A DNA stretch of 64,000 bases from Entomortierella parvispora (taxonomy: Eukaryota; Mortierellomycota; Mortierellomycetes; Mortierellales; Mortierellaceae): positions 806,001-870,000 of the forward strand of contig OY752150.1 of the NCBI GenBank assembly GCA_963573315.1. The letters run 5' to 3'. This document shows positions 36,212 through 47,952 of this stretch, piece by piece (position 1 is the stretch's first letter; every line of letters begins with the position of its first letter). The notes under the pieces are model-generated. The model searched no databases and was not told the DNA's origin. It worked only from the letters and a program-made list of their open reading frames with translations. Made by a program: the position numbers and the translations under genes.

Positions 36212-39200
36212 ATGGTAAACCGAAACGCTAGGAGCTTGACAGAGACATAAAACCACTCTGTCCTCCGTTTTGTTTGTTCGCGCTCGGCAAACTCACCCAC
36301 GCTTCCTTTGTTCTTCCTTTGACAACATGTAGAGTGTCTCCAGCCAACTTGACCCCGAAGAATATTACGTCAAACTCGAGCGCATCGGTAACATATCCCC
36401 CAAACCCCACCGCAAAGAAACGAGACGCGTTGCAGTCTTTTACCGGGCTCACCTGTTCACAAGAAACTTGTCCTCCCGTCCTTGTGTCCATCGCTACTCA
36501 CAAACTCTTCTTGATCTATCCTTGATCTTTTTTAGGTAAAGGATCTTTTGGAGAAGTCTTCAAAGGGTAAGATTTCATTATCCTTTGCCAATTGAGGTTG
36601 GCACTGTTGACAGTGTTTTGTAATCCGCAGAAAAAAGAGAGGATGCGCGGGAACGGGAGGACAAGAGGATGGTCCGCACAACATGATGCCTTTGATCGGT
36701 CGAACGTGTGATCAAGTGTTTTTTTTGGGTTGTTGCCTGTCCCTTCCCCCCCTTGTTCTTCCGTCATCCTACTTTCTCTTTGACAGCATCGCCCACTTCC
36801 CCTGACCTCACCAGCCATTGAAACTTTTTGCGAAGCAATGGCGTAGAACAACAAAAATACACAGGCGTGAGCAGTGTGGCATCGGATAACGTGGCACGCA
36901 ACATCAACAAATCCCTTCTATCCCCACGGACCGAGAATAGGGAACAGTGAGAATGTGGGAGGGATTGTTCAACTGCGCCCTTTGGTCCCACCACATCTCC
37001 TCTCCTTGAATACTTTGAGGGCGGAACGATGACACCCACTCTTCATTGCAACCCCCTCTCCCCCCTTTGTGCACAGCATCAACAATGACCGTGGACTGAC
37101 GCTACAACTGTTATATTTTTTTTTGGCGCCCGTTTTTTTTTTGTTGGTCGTTCAACCCCTATTGATGGCTACTAATAGAATCGACCGAAGGACAAAAAAG
37201 CCCGTGGCTATTAAAATCATTGACCTCGAGAATGCAGAAGACGAGATTGACGACATCCAACAAGAGATCAACATTCTCTCACAGTTGGACTCTCCTTTTG
37301 TGACAAGGTAACGCTGATGCCAAGAGACCAGAGACCAAAAAGAAAGAGAGGATTCTGTTATCTCCTTGTCCTTCAACATGATCTTGAACGCGGTTTCTTG
37401 CCATGGAGTGCATCATTCCCGCGCGATGCCTAACCCTTTGCATTGTTCTTTTTGGACTTTATGTTAGATACTATGCATCATTTTTGAAAGGCGCACACTT
37501 GTGGATCATCATGGAGTACTGCTCTGGAGGATCTTGCTCTGATCTGGTAAAGAGTCCATGTTACTGCCGATTTTTTTTTGTTGTGGTCCCCTCTCCCCCC
37601 CATGTGGACCCCTACGTTGCACAAAACGAGTTGCACGCCATGTCGAACACAGCTGACCTTTTTTTTTTTGACCCTTTCTATGTTTTTTTTACGGGAAACC
37701 TTAGATGAAGGCAGCATCGTTCAAGGAAGACTACATCGCCATTATCTGCAGAGAACTACTCAAAGGTCTGGAATACCTTCATGGCGAAGGAAAGCTCCAT
37801 CGAGGTGAGTCGATTGGCCAATTGCTTTGAACTGAAAAAGGACAAAGAAGGAGAAAAAAAAAAGATGGAAAAAACTCTAATCTTGTTCCTTTCTGTTCTC
37901 TCTCTTCTTTTTTGCACGCGTCACGCGCGGTGTCTCGCGGGTTATTTGTTTGTTGGACACAGATATCAAAGGTAGCTACAATAGTACCAACGCCTGTACC
38001 TGCAATGTCGCTGGGCCAAGGGACCCTTGCTTTTTTTTCTTTATTAGGGATGCTACTGACACGAATTGGCCTGTCTTGGTATCAACTCTCCCTATTAGCT
38101 GCCAATGTCTTGCTCACCGCCGATGGAGAGGTCAAACTAGCCGACTTTGGAGTATCGGGACAGGTAAAGGGGCCAACCTTGATCTAGACAGGGGCAGCAG
38201 GTTTCTTAGTAAAGAGAAAACGGTCTATGCTAACGCAATTGTACAATCAAACCCATCACCTCTAGTTGACGGCCACCATGACAAAGAAGAACACGTTCGT
38301 GGGAACGCCAGTAAGTGCCCCCGTCTCCGCCTCACGCCTCCCTTCCCCTTTTACCCCCCTATTCTGCACCCCAGGATGTCATGTGGTAAAACCTAAGCTA
38401 ATGGAACAAGCACGTTTTTTGTTGTCCATCTTCTAGTTTTGGATGGCACCTGAAGTGATTAAGCAATCGGGATATGATAACAAGGCCGATATTTGGTCAT
38501 TGGGTATCACAGCCATTGAACTTGCAAAGGGTCAACCACCTTATTCGGACATGCACCCCATGAAAGTTCTCTTTTTGATCCCAAAGAACACGCCACCTGT
38601 ACTCGAGGGAAACTATAGCAAGGCCTTCAAAGACTTTGTAGCAGCCTGTTTGCAGCGCGATCCAGCACTGGTAAGACTCTTGTTTTAAGAGAGGGGAAGG
38701 AGAAGGGGCTCACTTCATTTTTTTCTTTCTCGTATGACATGCCATTGATTCGTCCTTCCTTTTCTGTTATATAGCGACCCTCAGCGAAAGAATTGTTGGC
38801 TAAAAATCGGTTCATCAGGACTGCTAAAAAGTCTTCATATCTCACAGAACTCTTGGAGAACCATGAGCGATGGGTTTCTGAAGGAGGATCACGCGAGAGT
38901 GAATCGTCCGATGATGAAAACGAAAAGTATGAAAGGGACCTAGGGTGTGGATTGTTGAGAGTGAGAACGAAAAAATGGAGGTCGATCGTACCAAATTCAC
39001 TCCTTATTGATTTTTTTTTTTTTTGTCTGATCCTCCTCAACAAAAAAATAACAGCAGTAGATATGAGGATGCAGAGGATGGCGACTGGGACTTTGATCCA
39101 GCAACGATACGTATTCCCGGATCAGTTTTGAACAAGCCCGGATCTTCTTCTTCCGTAGCAGCAGCAGCGGCTGCTGTGGCCTCCATGTCGGTTTCCCCGG

Positions 39201-39967
39201 ATAACAGACCCTCATCAGCCTCTTCACAGACGCCAAGACCACCTTCTTCTTCGAGTCAGCACAACGCCTATCCCGGTGCTAGCCATGCAAATGGTCATAT
39301 CAATGGCAATGGTAGTGGCAACGGCCATGGTAACGGTCACAGCAACGGCAATGGCCACAGTAATGGCTCCTCCAATGGAAAACACCATGGTAGCCACTCC
39401 TCTCATGATAGCAACGAGGTATGAAAACAGCGGGACTGGTCACAATCTCGACAGGAAAAAATATCAATTGGTCCGCTCAATATCATGGAATACTGACCCC
39501 CCTTCAACCCCTCTCTATTCACTCATCACATGATAGAAGTTGAAGCAAAGTGATTCTGGTTACGATACAGTTCGGAATGAAGGTCATCGCAATGTGGAGA
39601 GACTAGCTGTTCACGAGCAACCTCATCACCAACGCAAGGATCGTCCCACTTCAACAGACTTGACAAGAGACAAGGTCTATCAGACCTTTGTGCGCCCTGT
39701 ATTGACGAACGTAAGTCTTTAATGACTCTTTTGCCTGACCACCTTTTCAGTTGAACAAGTGTAAAAATAATTGAAAGAAAAAGGGACTAAATCTTGACAC
39801 TCTTCATTTTTTTCCCTATATGATTTTAGCTTCATGGCTTGTGTCTGCGAGAGAGCGAGCGCCATGCGATAGAAGATCTCAGGCGAGCATTCGAGAATGC
39901 GGAGCAAGAGATTCCTGGCCTCTCGAGGCTGTTTGTGAAGGGCCTTAGTGAGCAACTAAATGGATAG
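36212..39967 (+). CDS. STE20-family protein kinase, GCK-III subgroup
   Basis: Fourteen exons with coding parts 36212-36214, 36333-36387, 36536-36566, 37179-37307, 37468-37546, 37705-37804, 37963-37971, 38099-38163, 38266-38310, 38437-38670, 38775-38926, 39055-39418, 39537-39710 and 39830-39967. They sum to 525 residues. Exon 1 supplies only the ATG, because no in-frame ATG precedes the kinase domain in exon 2. Exon 7 is 9 nt. The kinase is complete: GKGSFGEV (20-27), Lys42 (VAIK), HRDIK (131-135), DFG (151-153), GTPFWMAPEV and [18 protein letters not shown]. These features match MST3/STK25, yeast Sps1/Kic1 and S. pombe Nak1/Ppk11. The C-terminal part has an acidic block ([12 protein letters not shown]), an Asn/Gly/His-rich linker and a helical end. 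Likely roles are polarity and septation signalling. Confidence 0.92.
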
Positions 39968-40245
39968 ATTTACCATGCGATTGTCTGGAAGCACAGGGAC
40001 AGAGCTGAGGACTTCTATACATATGACAAACAACCCACTTCTCTCTTGCTCTCTACCTCTCTCTCTTCTTTTTTCATTATCCATGTACACGTAGTAATGT
40101 CGAGAAGAAAAAATCACTTGCAAAAACACTGAATAATACTGTTAAATAGGGCATTCGCAAAAATAAAAAGGAAAAAAAGGGCACACTTCAGAGCAGATGG
40201 TGGTAAAGAATGACGTTTGTTTTGTAGCTGTTATTGTCAAAGCAA
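39968..40245. other. Convergent 3' region, kinase / THI20
   Basis: 278 bp, AT-rich, with several AATAAA-like and AAATAAAAA motifs. No gene seen. Confidence 0.4.
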
Positions 40246-42596
40246 CTACAGCTGATGAAGGGCCATTTCCCAGAAAGAGACCTCCAGCCTCGTGGCAGTT
40301 CTAAAGGTCTCCTCCAATTGCTGAAGACGGAACTGAGATGGCCCCTGGATGCTGCCTTGGCGTTCCAGATTGGCTAAAAGTTTGGAGCGAATTAAAAAGT
40401 TAGTTCGTCATCAAGAAAACCTGTTTTGTGATCTGCGGATCAAAACAATTCATAAACAGCACTTGTCCACCCAATCTCTTACCGATCCCACGGGTAACAG
40501 CTGCCTGATAGTTGCTGTCGTGATAGTTCTTGATCCACTCCCAGTAGGGATTGGCATCACCCTTGACTGTGTTGGGGTCGTTGTAGAGTCGATTGCCAAT
40601 CTGGCCATAGCCTATAAGGCAAGGGGCGATCGCCAATCCAAGATCGAGAAGATCGCCTGTCATACCTAAGAGACGGCAATTTTTACATTAATTCACAAAA
40701 AACGTTTGGTCTTTCAAGATGCAACCCATGAGAAAATAAAGATGGCCACGACTCCCGTACGGAAACTTACCGATATCAAGCACGTAGCGAGTGTAAGCAA
40801 CGTTCGCCATGCTCTCGGGGGTCTTTACCATCTCTTCATAGGTAATACCCCACTTGGCACAGTACTGTACGGGAGAAACGAAAATAGTTTAGCCCTTGGT
40901 TCCATTGAACGTGGTTCTTTGTAGAATTGAGCAAGGGATACTTACGTCGACATGAAGTTTGGATTCATGAGCTATGTGGACGACAATCTCTGCGAATGCT
41001 TGAGACTCGGCCATAGTTTTAGCCTTGAAGGCTCCCAGGCCATGGGCACGGGCATATGTCTGGAGGAAGAGATAGTCCTGTTTCATGTAATGGATAAAGC
41101 TCTCCTTGGGCAAGGTTCCATCTGCAATCCTGCGGACAAACTCGTGCTCGGTATATTCTTTCCAATCTTTCTCACAGGCCTTTAACAAGTAGCTGGTCAA
41201 TGGATGAGGATTGAATCGAGTGGGTCTAGAAACATATAGATGACGCGTCAATGATATGAGCAATTAATGATAGTTTTCCTTTCAACTCCATAATCTATAT
41301 CAAAATCCTTACTTCTCAATTGATCGAGGCACGACATGATGGAAATGGTTGAGGCAGCCTTTTCCAGCTCCAACTATTAATCCGTCCCTGATCGCTGACT
41401 GAACATAATCCGCGCCCCTGACAATGGCATCATGAGCTTCAAGAAACCAATGGCATCCAAAAATATCAGCATCGCCTTCATTCTTTTCATCACTACCATA
41501 CGCACATATACGGGCCGCTTACCTTCGTATCCTCGCGACAAGTTGGCAGCAATGGCGGCGCTGAGCGTGCATCCTGTTCCGTGAGTGCTGCTGGTGCGCA
41601 AGAAGTCTTTACGAAGTTCCGTAAAGACACCCGTGCGAGAATCCCAAATTAGATCGACCAGTTCAAGCTCTTCCATATCCACTGTGGGGTCATCCAAAGA
41701 GTGGAATAGCTCCTCAGGCAATGCCTTTCCAGAGCTCCTGTAGAAGGGCAAATGTCCTCCCTTCAACAGCACAATGGCGGGTCCTAGACGGGCCAAATCC
41801 TGTGCGGCAGCCTTCATCTGATCTAACGAGTCGATTTTGCCATCCTTGCCAACAAAGAGCGGCTTTTCCAAAGTAGCCTTGGACAAGATATATTCAGCCT
41901 CGGGCACATTAGGCGTCAAGATGAAGCAGAGTGGAAGAATCTCTTGAATGAGAGACTCGATCGCTGAAGCGTCCAAGAGAGCCGCTCCAGAAGAGGCGAT
42001 CATGACCGGATCTACCACGAGGTTTGGAACCGAAGTGATTGTTGGGTAATACTTTCGGAGAGTTGTACCGATGGCCGCGATGATTTCAGCATTGCAAAGC
42101 ATGCCTATTTTCAAGTTGCTGCGATGAGTAAAGAATTCACTTCTTGTTGTCTCGACTGTTCAGTGGAAACAGCGTTCGTTTACCTGTCTTGATGGCACCA
42201 GTGCCGATATCGGAGAGAACAGCCTCGAGCTGCTGAGTCACAAAGGCGGCAGGGATCGCGTGGATTCCATCCACCTTGAGGGTGTTCTGGGATGTGACTG
42301 AGGTAAGGACCGATGTGCCAAAGGTCTCCAAGGACGTGAACGTCTTCAGATCGGCCTGGATGCCGGCGCCACTAATTACATGCAACATTAAAAAAAATAA
42401 AAATGAGCCTTTGACGAACGATCTTTGCTGAGAACGATCGCAGCCGCTCTGGAAACGGAGCAATTGACGGTGCGCTGATATCTCTGTGCGTCCAAAGATA
42501 TGTAGGTTACCCGCCACTGTCACTCCCCGCGATGGTCAGGACCTTGAAAGGCACATGGGGAGGATACTGAATCTGGGACTCTGAGTGAATGCTCAT
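40246..42596 (-). CDS. THI20: HMP/HMP-P kinase fused to TenA thiaminase II
   Basis: Exons 42596-42511, 42371-42184, 42104-41523, 41436-41313, 41225-40946, 40864-40771, 40665-40483 and 40373-40246 sum to 554 residues, close to yeast Thi20. The N-terminal ~300 residues are a ThiD-type ribokinase-fold kinase that phosphorylates hydroxymethylpyrimidine twice. Its signs are [38 protein letters not shown] and the anion-hole motif STHGTGCTLSAAIAANL. The C-terminal ~210 residues are TenA (thiaminase II/aminopyrimidine hydrolase), with FIHYMKQDYLFLQTYARA and LDLGLAIAPCLIGYGQIG. The acceptor of exon 3 must be the one ending at 42105; an earlier AG would hit a stop. Transcribed divergently from THI6. 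Confidence 0.95.
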
Positions 42597-43206
42597 GTCC
42601 AACAACTGGTGTAATGCAGGGATGAAGAAAGAAGAAAGAAGGTCGAATGAGAACGCGTGGGAAAAAGAGCGTAAAAGACGAACGATGCGGGAGGAAGAAC
42701 CGGGAGGAAGTAAGAGACAGAGAAAAGAAAACCAGGAAGAAGAAGAGTAGCCTTGCTGTATAGAAAAGAAGGCCCCCATCGATCCCGCCATGACTGCCCT
42801 CCAAGAAGGGCGTCGTGCGTCGTCGTGTGCGGAGATGAAAAACGCATCGATGAAGGAGCGTCGGTCGGGAGGACACGGTTGTCGTCCGCTCTTGTGCGGC
42901 GCTGGCTAGCCCAGGGACCCTGCAGCTGACAGCCATGCTGCTGCAGCCGGGGCCAGGAGCCAGCTTCAGACGATGCATGAAGCGGCAGTATAACCAATGA
43001 CCTTGCAGACATGCATGCGTCCCCATTCTTCGTCCTCTATTGCTTTGCGCGATCTGGGTTCAATCTTCAAAGTCCCTTAACCCACAAAACTCTAAAACGG
43101 CCATCCATTCCTTTCGAATCTCAGTCCTCCCCCACGCTCTTTCTTTTCCTCTCTTTTCATTTCTTCTCATTCCTCCACACTCCACACTCCTGTCTTCTTC
43201 TCTATA
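42597..43206. promoter_or_regulatory. Shared divergent promoter of THI20 and THI6
   Basis: 610 bp between the two start codons. The left part, near THI20, is AG-rich on the plus strand. A CTGCAG/GCTGCTGCAGC palindromic stretch lies around 42920-42945. No TPP-riboswitch core (CTGAGA with TGATCTGGATAATGCC-type element) was found. Joint thiamine repression is likely from the gene pair, but no known operator is visible. Confidence 0.5.
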
Positions 43207-45374
43207 ATGTCAAAGCCCATCGTCGACTACTCGCTCTACCTCGTCACAGACTCGGGACTCAACCACCCCTCGAGGACCCTTCTCCAGTCTGTTGAGGACT
43301 CGATCCTCGGCGGAGTCACCTTGGTCCAGCTGCGCGAAAAGGATCTCCCCACCGATGCCTTTATCGACCTGGCTCGCAAGGTGCACGCTATCACAAAAAA
43401 GGTACGTTTTTGACCACTGAAAGCTCCAGCATCTTCTTGCCTGGGCCAGCCACGAAGGTCATGCTGGACATTGCTTTTTAAAGCAATGGGTCGATTTCAA
43501 AAAAAATCTTGCTCGGATCACAGAACGCACACAATTGACAATTGAGATCAGGAGTGGGCGAGCGTGCTCAACGCAGTCAAGTCGACAACGTTGCCAAGCC
43601 TTAATTCCTTTCTGTTTCTGGCACAAAAATGACTCATCTGGGAGGCAATGGTCGCTCAAGTTGATTGATCGTGGGAATATCATTTAAATGAAAATCCTGT
43701 CCAAATGTATGACTAACGTTTATAATATATCCTGATAGTACAACGTCCCCTTGTTGATCAATGACAACCTGGAGGTTGCGTTGGCCATTGATGCGGAGGG
43801 AGCTCATGTTGGACAGGACGACATTTCTTGCATTGCAGCGCGTAAATTGCTTGGACCCAACAAAATCCTGGGAATCTCGACTGGCACACCGGAGGAGGCA
43901 AAGAAGGCATTGGCCGATGGAGCGGATTATATCGGAATTGGAACCTGCTTCATGACTCAGACAAAGTCGCCCAAGAGAACATTGGGACCCATTGGCGTCC
44001 GTACTATCCTCGAGGCTCTTCCCGCAGTTCATCCCTTGAAGACAGTGGTGATTGGAGGTATCAAGGACGAGAACACCCGACGTGTCATTGTTCACTCTGC
44101 TGGAGCTAATGGTCGCGTTTTGGACGGAATCGCTGTGGTTACTGGAATCGTTGGCGCTAAAGATGCCAAGGTGGCATCGGAGCAATTGCTCTCGGAATTC
44201 AAGACTGGATTTGACATTGCCACCAAAAATATCAAGGGCGAGACGACTGAGAGGGCTAGCGTGGACAGCGTCCTCAAGTCTCTTCCTCAGTTACTCTCCA
44301 CCTTGAGGGAAAAGTCGCCCCTGACTCACCATATCTCCAACTTTGTGGTGATGAACGATACCGCCAATGCCACCTTGGCCCTCGGAGGATCGCCCATTAT
44401 GGCTCCTTCTGCCACCGAGGCTGAGGATCTGTCAAAAGTTGTGTCCTCTGTAGTCCTCAACATTGGAACTTTAACGGACTCTTTTGTTGACTGCATGTAC
44501 GAGGCTGGTAAGAAGACATTTATTACCTGAAAACTCTTTTTAAATCTGTCTGGCGTTATTTTGAGAGATTTTCTGACACTTTACTTTGTATCGTAACAGG
44601 AAAGCATGCCAACAAACAATCCAAGCCAGTTATCTTTGACCCAGTCGGAGCAGGCGCCACTACTCTTAGACGTGAGACGACACGCAAAATCCTGAATGCA
44701 ATGCATGTGGACATCATCAAGGGAAACGCCGGAGAAATCTCCACAGTGGCCAGCCTCATTGGATGCGATACTGAGAGCATCGCTATGCGTGGCGTTGACA
44801 GTTTGGGCAACGGATTTGTTAACCCTGCTGCTGTTGTTCAGGCTGTCGCTAGACGCGAGAGTATGTATTGAAAACACCCTCCTATATTCAACGGTTTCAA
44901 CTCGATATCTACACAGAAGAAAGCTGACTTCCTTGACGTTTCTGATCCACTCCATTAGACTGTGTTGTCGCCATGACTGGAACTGTCGATTACGTCTCTG
45001 ATGGATACAGGACCGTTGCTATCGAGAACGGCCATGCTTACCAGGGCCGTATCACCGGATCAGGATGCATGGTTGCTTCATCCATTGCCTCCTTTGCCGC
45101 TATCTCACCCAAAGATCACTTTGCTGCTGCCGTGGCAGGGTACGTTCATTTTCTTTATCGTTGAAACGGGGTCAGTTTGAATCAGCTTGAATAACACCTC
45201 TTAACTTTTTTTTTTTTTGGTATTAGAATTGTTGCCATCAATCTTGCGGGAGAGCACGCTGGAGTTCGTGACGATGTTCGTGGACCAGGCACCTTCAGAG
45301 CTGCTTTCATTGATGAGATGGCCAACTTGACGCCGGAGCAAATGTTGACTGAGGCCAAGGTCAACGTTATCTAA
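43207..45374 (+). CDS. THI6: Thiamine-phosphate synthase / hydroxyethylthiazole kinase
   Basis: Exons 43207-43401, 43739-44507, 44600-44860, 44959-45139 and 45227-45374 encode 517 residues. This is the bifunctional fungal enzyme that phosphorylates hydroxyethylthiazole and joins HMP-PP to thiazole phosphate to make thiamine phosphate. The N-terminal synthase domain shows YSLYLVTDSGL, TLVQLREKD, LLINDNLEVALAIDAEGAHVGQDD and VIGGIKDEN. The C-terminal kinase domain (from about residue 250) shows THHISNFVVMNDTANATLALGGSPIM, VIFDPVGAGAT, KGNAGEIS and GRITGSGCMVASSIASF, the last forming the ATP/anion-binding site. Length is slightly below yeast Thi6. The gene pairs head-to-head with THI20. Confidence 0.96.
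43425..43488 (+). other. Two adjacent stem-loops in THI6 intron 1
   Basis: TCCAGCAT (43425-43432) can pair with ATGCTGGA (43461-43468). It is followed at once by CATTGCTTT (43469-43477) pairing with AAAGCAATG (43480-43488). Both are inside the 337-nt first intron. It lacks the conserved bases of the TPP riboswitch. Role unknown. Confidence 0.4.
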
Positions 45375-45399
45375 AGAAAGCGAAGCTAAAATATTCGAA

Positions 45400-45405
45400 A
45401 ATAAA
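45400..45405 (+). terminator. Poly(A) signal of THI6
   Basis: AATAAA lies 26 bases after the stop codon. Confidence 0.5.
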
Positions 45406-45563
45406 TTGGTGGCAAACGGCTGATCACGTGTTCTAAGCCACTCGTTATTTTTTTTTCTTTTTTTTTTTTTTTTTTTTTTTGGTGCCTCGAAGACGACGGT
45501 GCATGCAAGCGCATTCCATTTCCTTTCGTTCATCACTTCCACCTCACCACATCATAATCAGAT

Positions 45564-46319
45564 ATGCCTACCGTTCGTAAAAGACGCACCATTAAGACTC
45601 CCTCCCGCAAGGTCACCCGTCACACTGCCAACAAGCACAAGCGCAAGGTCAATGTCACAGGCAACAAGATCATCAGGGACAACTGGGACAAGAAGGCCAC
45701 CCTTCGTCAAAAGTACGTCTGCCTTCCTCCTTCACAGTCTTGCTCCTTTCCGCTCAGCCTGTGGATTGATGCCTGGGTAGAGAGGATCGTTGCTTCTGCC
45801 AAAACAGAGAGAACCCAAGTTTTAACAGAGAGTTTTTTTTTTCCTTTTCCTGTGTTTTTTAGCTATGCTCGTTTGGGACTTTTGACCTCTTTGAACGGAG
45901 TGACTGGAGGTATCGAGGTCAAGGACGAGGATGAGCTCATGGACAATGAACAAAAGTCTCTCGAGGAGTTGGCCGAGTCTTTGACAGCAGAGCAGGGTAT
46001 CATTCAGCGTGACGATGCCGGAAACATCATCAACGTTATTGTGGGCAAGGTCAAGACCAAGGAGGAGGTTGCTGAGATCATGGAGAGAGATGTTGCGCCT
46101 GTGAAGGCCAAGACGGACGTTGTCCGTGCTTTGGAGGCCCAGGCCGCCAATATCTTGAAGACCGAGCGTTACCAGTCCGAGGGAGAGTTGGTTTGGGCTG
46201 CCAAGTTGGTCGAGAAGTATGGCGATGATTACGAGAAGATGTTCAGGGATCGCAAGTTGAACCCCAACCAGCAGACACCCGCACAGATCAAGAAGAAGAT
46301 TGCGGCCCTTTTGGCTTAA
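45564..46319 (+). CDS. NOP16: Ribosome biogenesis protein Nop16
   Basis: Exons 45564-45712 and 45863-46319 give 201 residues. Nop16 is a small basic nucleolar protein of the pre-60S particle. The N-terminus is very basic (VRKRRTIKTPSRKVTRHTANKHKRK), then NWDKKATLRQNYARLGLLTSLNG crosses the splice site. The C-terminal conserved part has YVEKYGDDYEKM-type sequence (VEKYGDDYEKMFRDRKLNPNQQTPAQIKKKI). The 150-nt intron has a length divisible by three and no in-frame stop, so unspliced RNA would code for a 251-residue protein. Conservation of NYARLGL clearly supports splicing. A T-rich tract of about 25 lies roughly 80 bases upstream of the ATG. Confidence 0.93.
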   Translation: MPTVRKRRTIKTPSRKVTRHTANKHKRKVNVTGNKIIRDNWDKKATLRQKYVCLPPSQSCSFPLSLWIDAWVERIVASAKTERTQVLTESFFFPFPVFFSYARLGLLTSLNGVTGGIEVKDEDELMDNEQKSLEELAESLTAEQGIIQRDDAGNIINVIVGKVKTKEEVAEIMERDVAPVKAKTDVVRALEAQAANILKTERYQSEGELVWAAKLVEKYGDDYEKMFRDRKLNPNQQTPAQIKKKIAALLA

Positions 46320-46726
46320 GCTGTCATCTCCTTTGCCAATCTTTTTCTTTTTCCGTCTTCATAATTATCTACCTTCAACCGCCACCCTTTCATTCCAACC
46401 TTCCTAGTCCGAACTCTTTGCATCCCCCCGGATCAGGTCTTTTATGTACATTAGACAATCGCATTCTCCTCAAATATACACTCTGATTCATCTCAAGAAA
46501 GTAGACGGCGTGTGATTCCAAGAGCCTGAAAAAGGCGATCCGCGACCACTGTTGCGTTAGTGAGCAATGGTCCCACTGCGTCACAAAAAAAAGGGTGATG
46601 GCTGACCCTGCTGCGCTCGGAAAAAACAAATGCTTAAAAGAGCCAGGCTTTTTTTGCCTTTTTGCTTTTTCTCTTTCTTTCTTTCATCTTCTCACGACAC
46701 CTCGTTCACTACCTAAATCGCTCATC
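46320..46726. other. Intergenic region NOP16 / maleylacetoacetate isomerase
   Basis: 407 bp containing the NOP16 3' end and the promoter and CT-rich leader of the next gene. No gene or clear TATA box seen. Confidence 0.4.
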
Positions 46727-47952
46727 ATGGTCTTTACTCAACCTTCCGACTCGAACGCCCTACCAGTGCTTTACGCCTTCTACCGCTCGTCTTGCTCTTG
46801 GAGAGTTCGTCTTGGACTGCAGCTGAAAAGGATCGCCTACGAGACCCGTCCCATCAACTTGTTGACCGAAGAGAACGTACGTTTCTAGTCAGGATATTCG
46901 GAAATGATCAGGTGGAATGCAAAAGGTCGGTCAACGGTTCGTGCCCAACGTTTTAATCTCTTTTCATCTTCAAATCTCAGAAAACGGCAGAATACAAAAA
47001 GATCCAGCCGTTTGGAGCCGTGCCTGCTTTTATCGACGTCAACACCAATGGCCACATCATGGTTGAGTCTATCGCCATCCTTGAGTATTTGGACGAGACC
47101 AGGTAAAGGAGTCTAGTCGAGGTATGGTCAGAAATACTAGAATGAGCTTGTTCGCTGATGTATATTCGTATGGCAACCAACCCTTAGGCCCGAGTTTCCA
47201 TTGCTTCCCAAGGACCCAATTGATCGCGCCACTGTAAGCCCAGCCGGAAACGTGGCATTCTAAGCGCCACGGTCTCATGTATTTAAAACACTTTTTTTTA
47301 TCTGCCATTCTTCTTCTCACAGGTTCGCGCGCTGGTGCAGGCGATCGCGATGGACATTCAGCCAGTGCAGAGTATGAGAGTCATCAAGTACATTGGCAAA
47401 GAAAAAGAAACTCAATGGCTTCATCACTTCTTGATCGAAGGATTCAGTGGTAAGGGAAAATTCTGGGAGTTAGTGCAAGATCTTTGGACCAAGGATGGAT
47501 ACCATGTACATGTATGGGGGGAGTGGAACTGGTGAGAGGGATCAAACAACGAGGACTGACACTTTATTGTGTTGTTGATAAATAGCCTTTGAGAAAATGC
47601 TCGAGAAGACTGCTGGGAAATACGCGTTCGGGGACTCGATTACCATGGCAGATCTTGTTCTTGTCCCCCAATTCTTCAATGGAGTTCGGTAACGTCTGAC
47701 GGCACCTTTTGGTTCCCAATCGCTTATACCAGCTTGTCATCTGTTGGCCCTTCTAACCTTCTCTCTCATACGCACACACACATTTTCTCTCTCCCATCCC
47801 TCACGTCGAGTAGCTTTGGTGTCGACATGACCGCTTTCCCTATTCTTTTCCGTGTGAACTCTGCTTTGGAGCAGGTTCCAGAATTCAAGGAAGCCCACCC
47901 ATCCCGACAGCCTGACTGCCCTGCCAACGAACGCGTCGGACATGTTTGTTAG
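46727..47952 (+). CDS. Maleylacetoacetate isomerase (zeta-class glutathione transferase)
   Basis: Exons 46727-46876, 46981-47102, 47188-47233, 47323-47449, 47586-47688 and 47814-47952 encode 228 residues. The enzyme isomerises maleylacetoacetate to fumarylacetoacetate, the penultimate step of tyrosine/phenylalanine catabolism. The zeta-class active-site motif is SSCSWRVR (residues 21-28). The glutathione site follows with FGAVPAFIDVN and VESIAILEYLDET. The C-terminal domain shows QPVQSMRVIKYIG and FGDSITMADLVLVPQ, the latter a helix-capping GST motif. No other tyrosine-degradation gene lies in the window. The C-terminal tail is slightly longer than in bacterial MaiA. Confidence 0.93.

Noticed and set aside
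42597-43738. TPP riboswitch near THI6 or in its first intron
   Set aside because: The conserved CTGAGA and TGATCTGGATAATGCC-type elements are absent on either strand.
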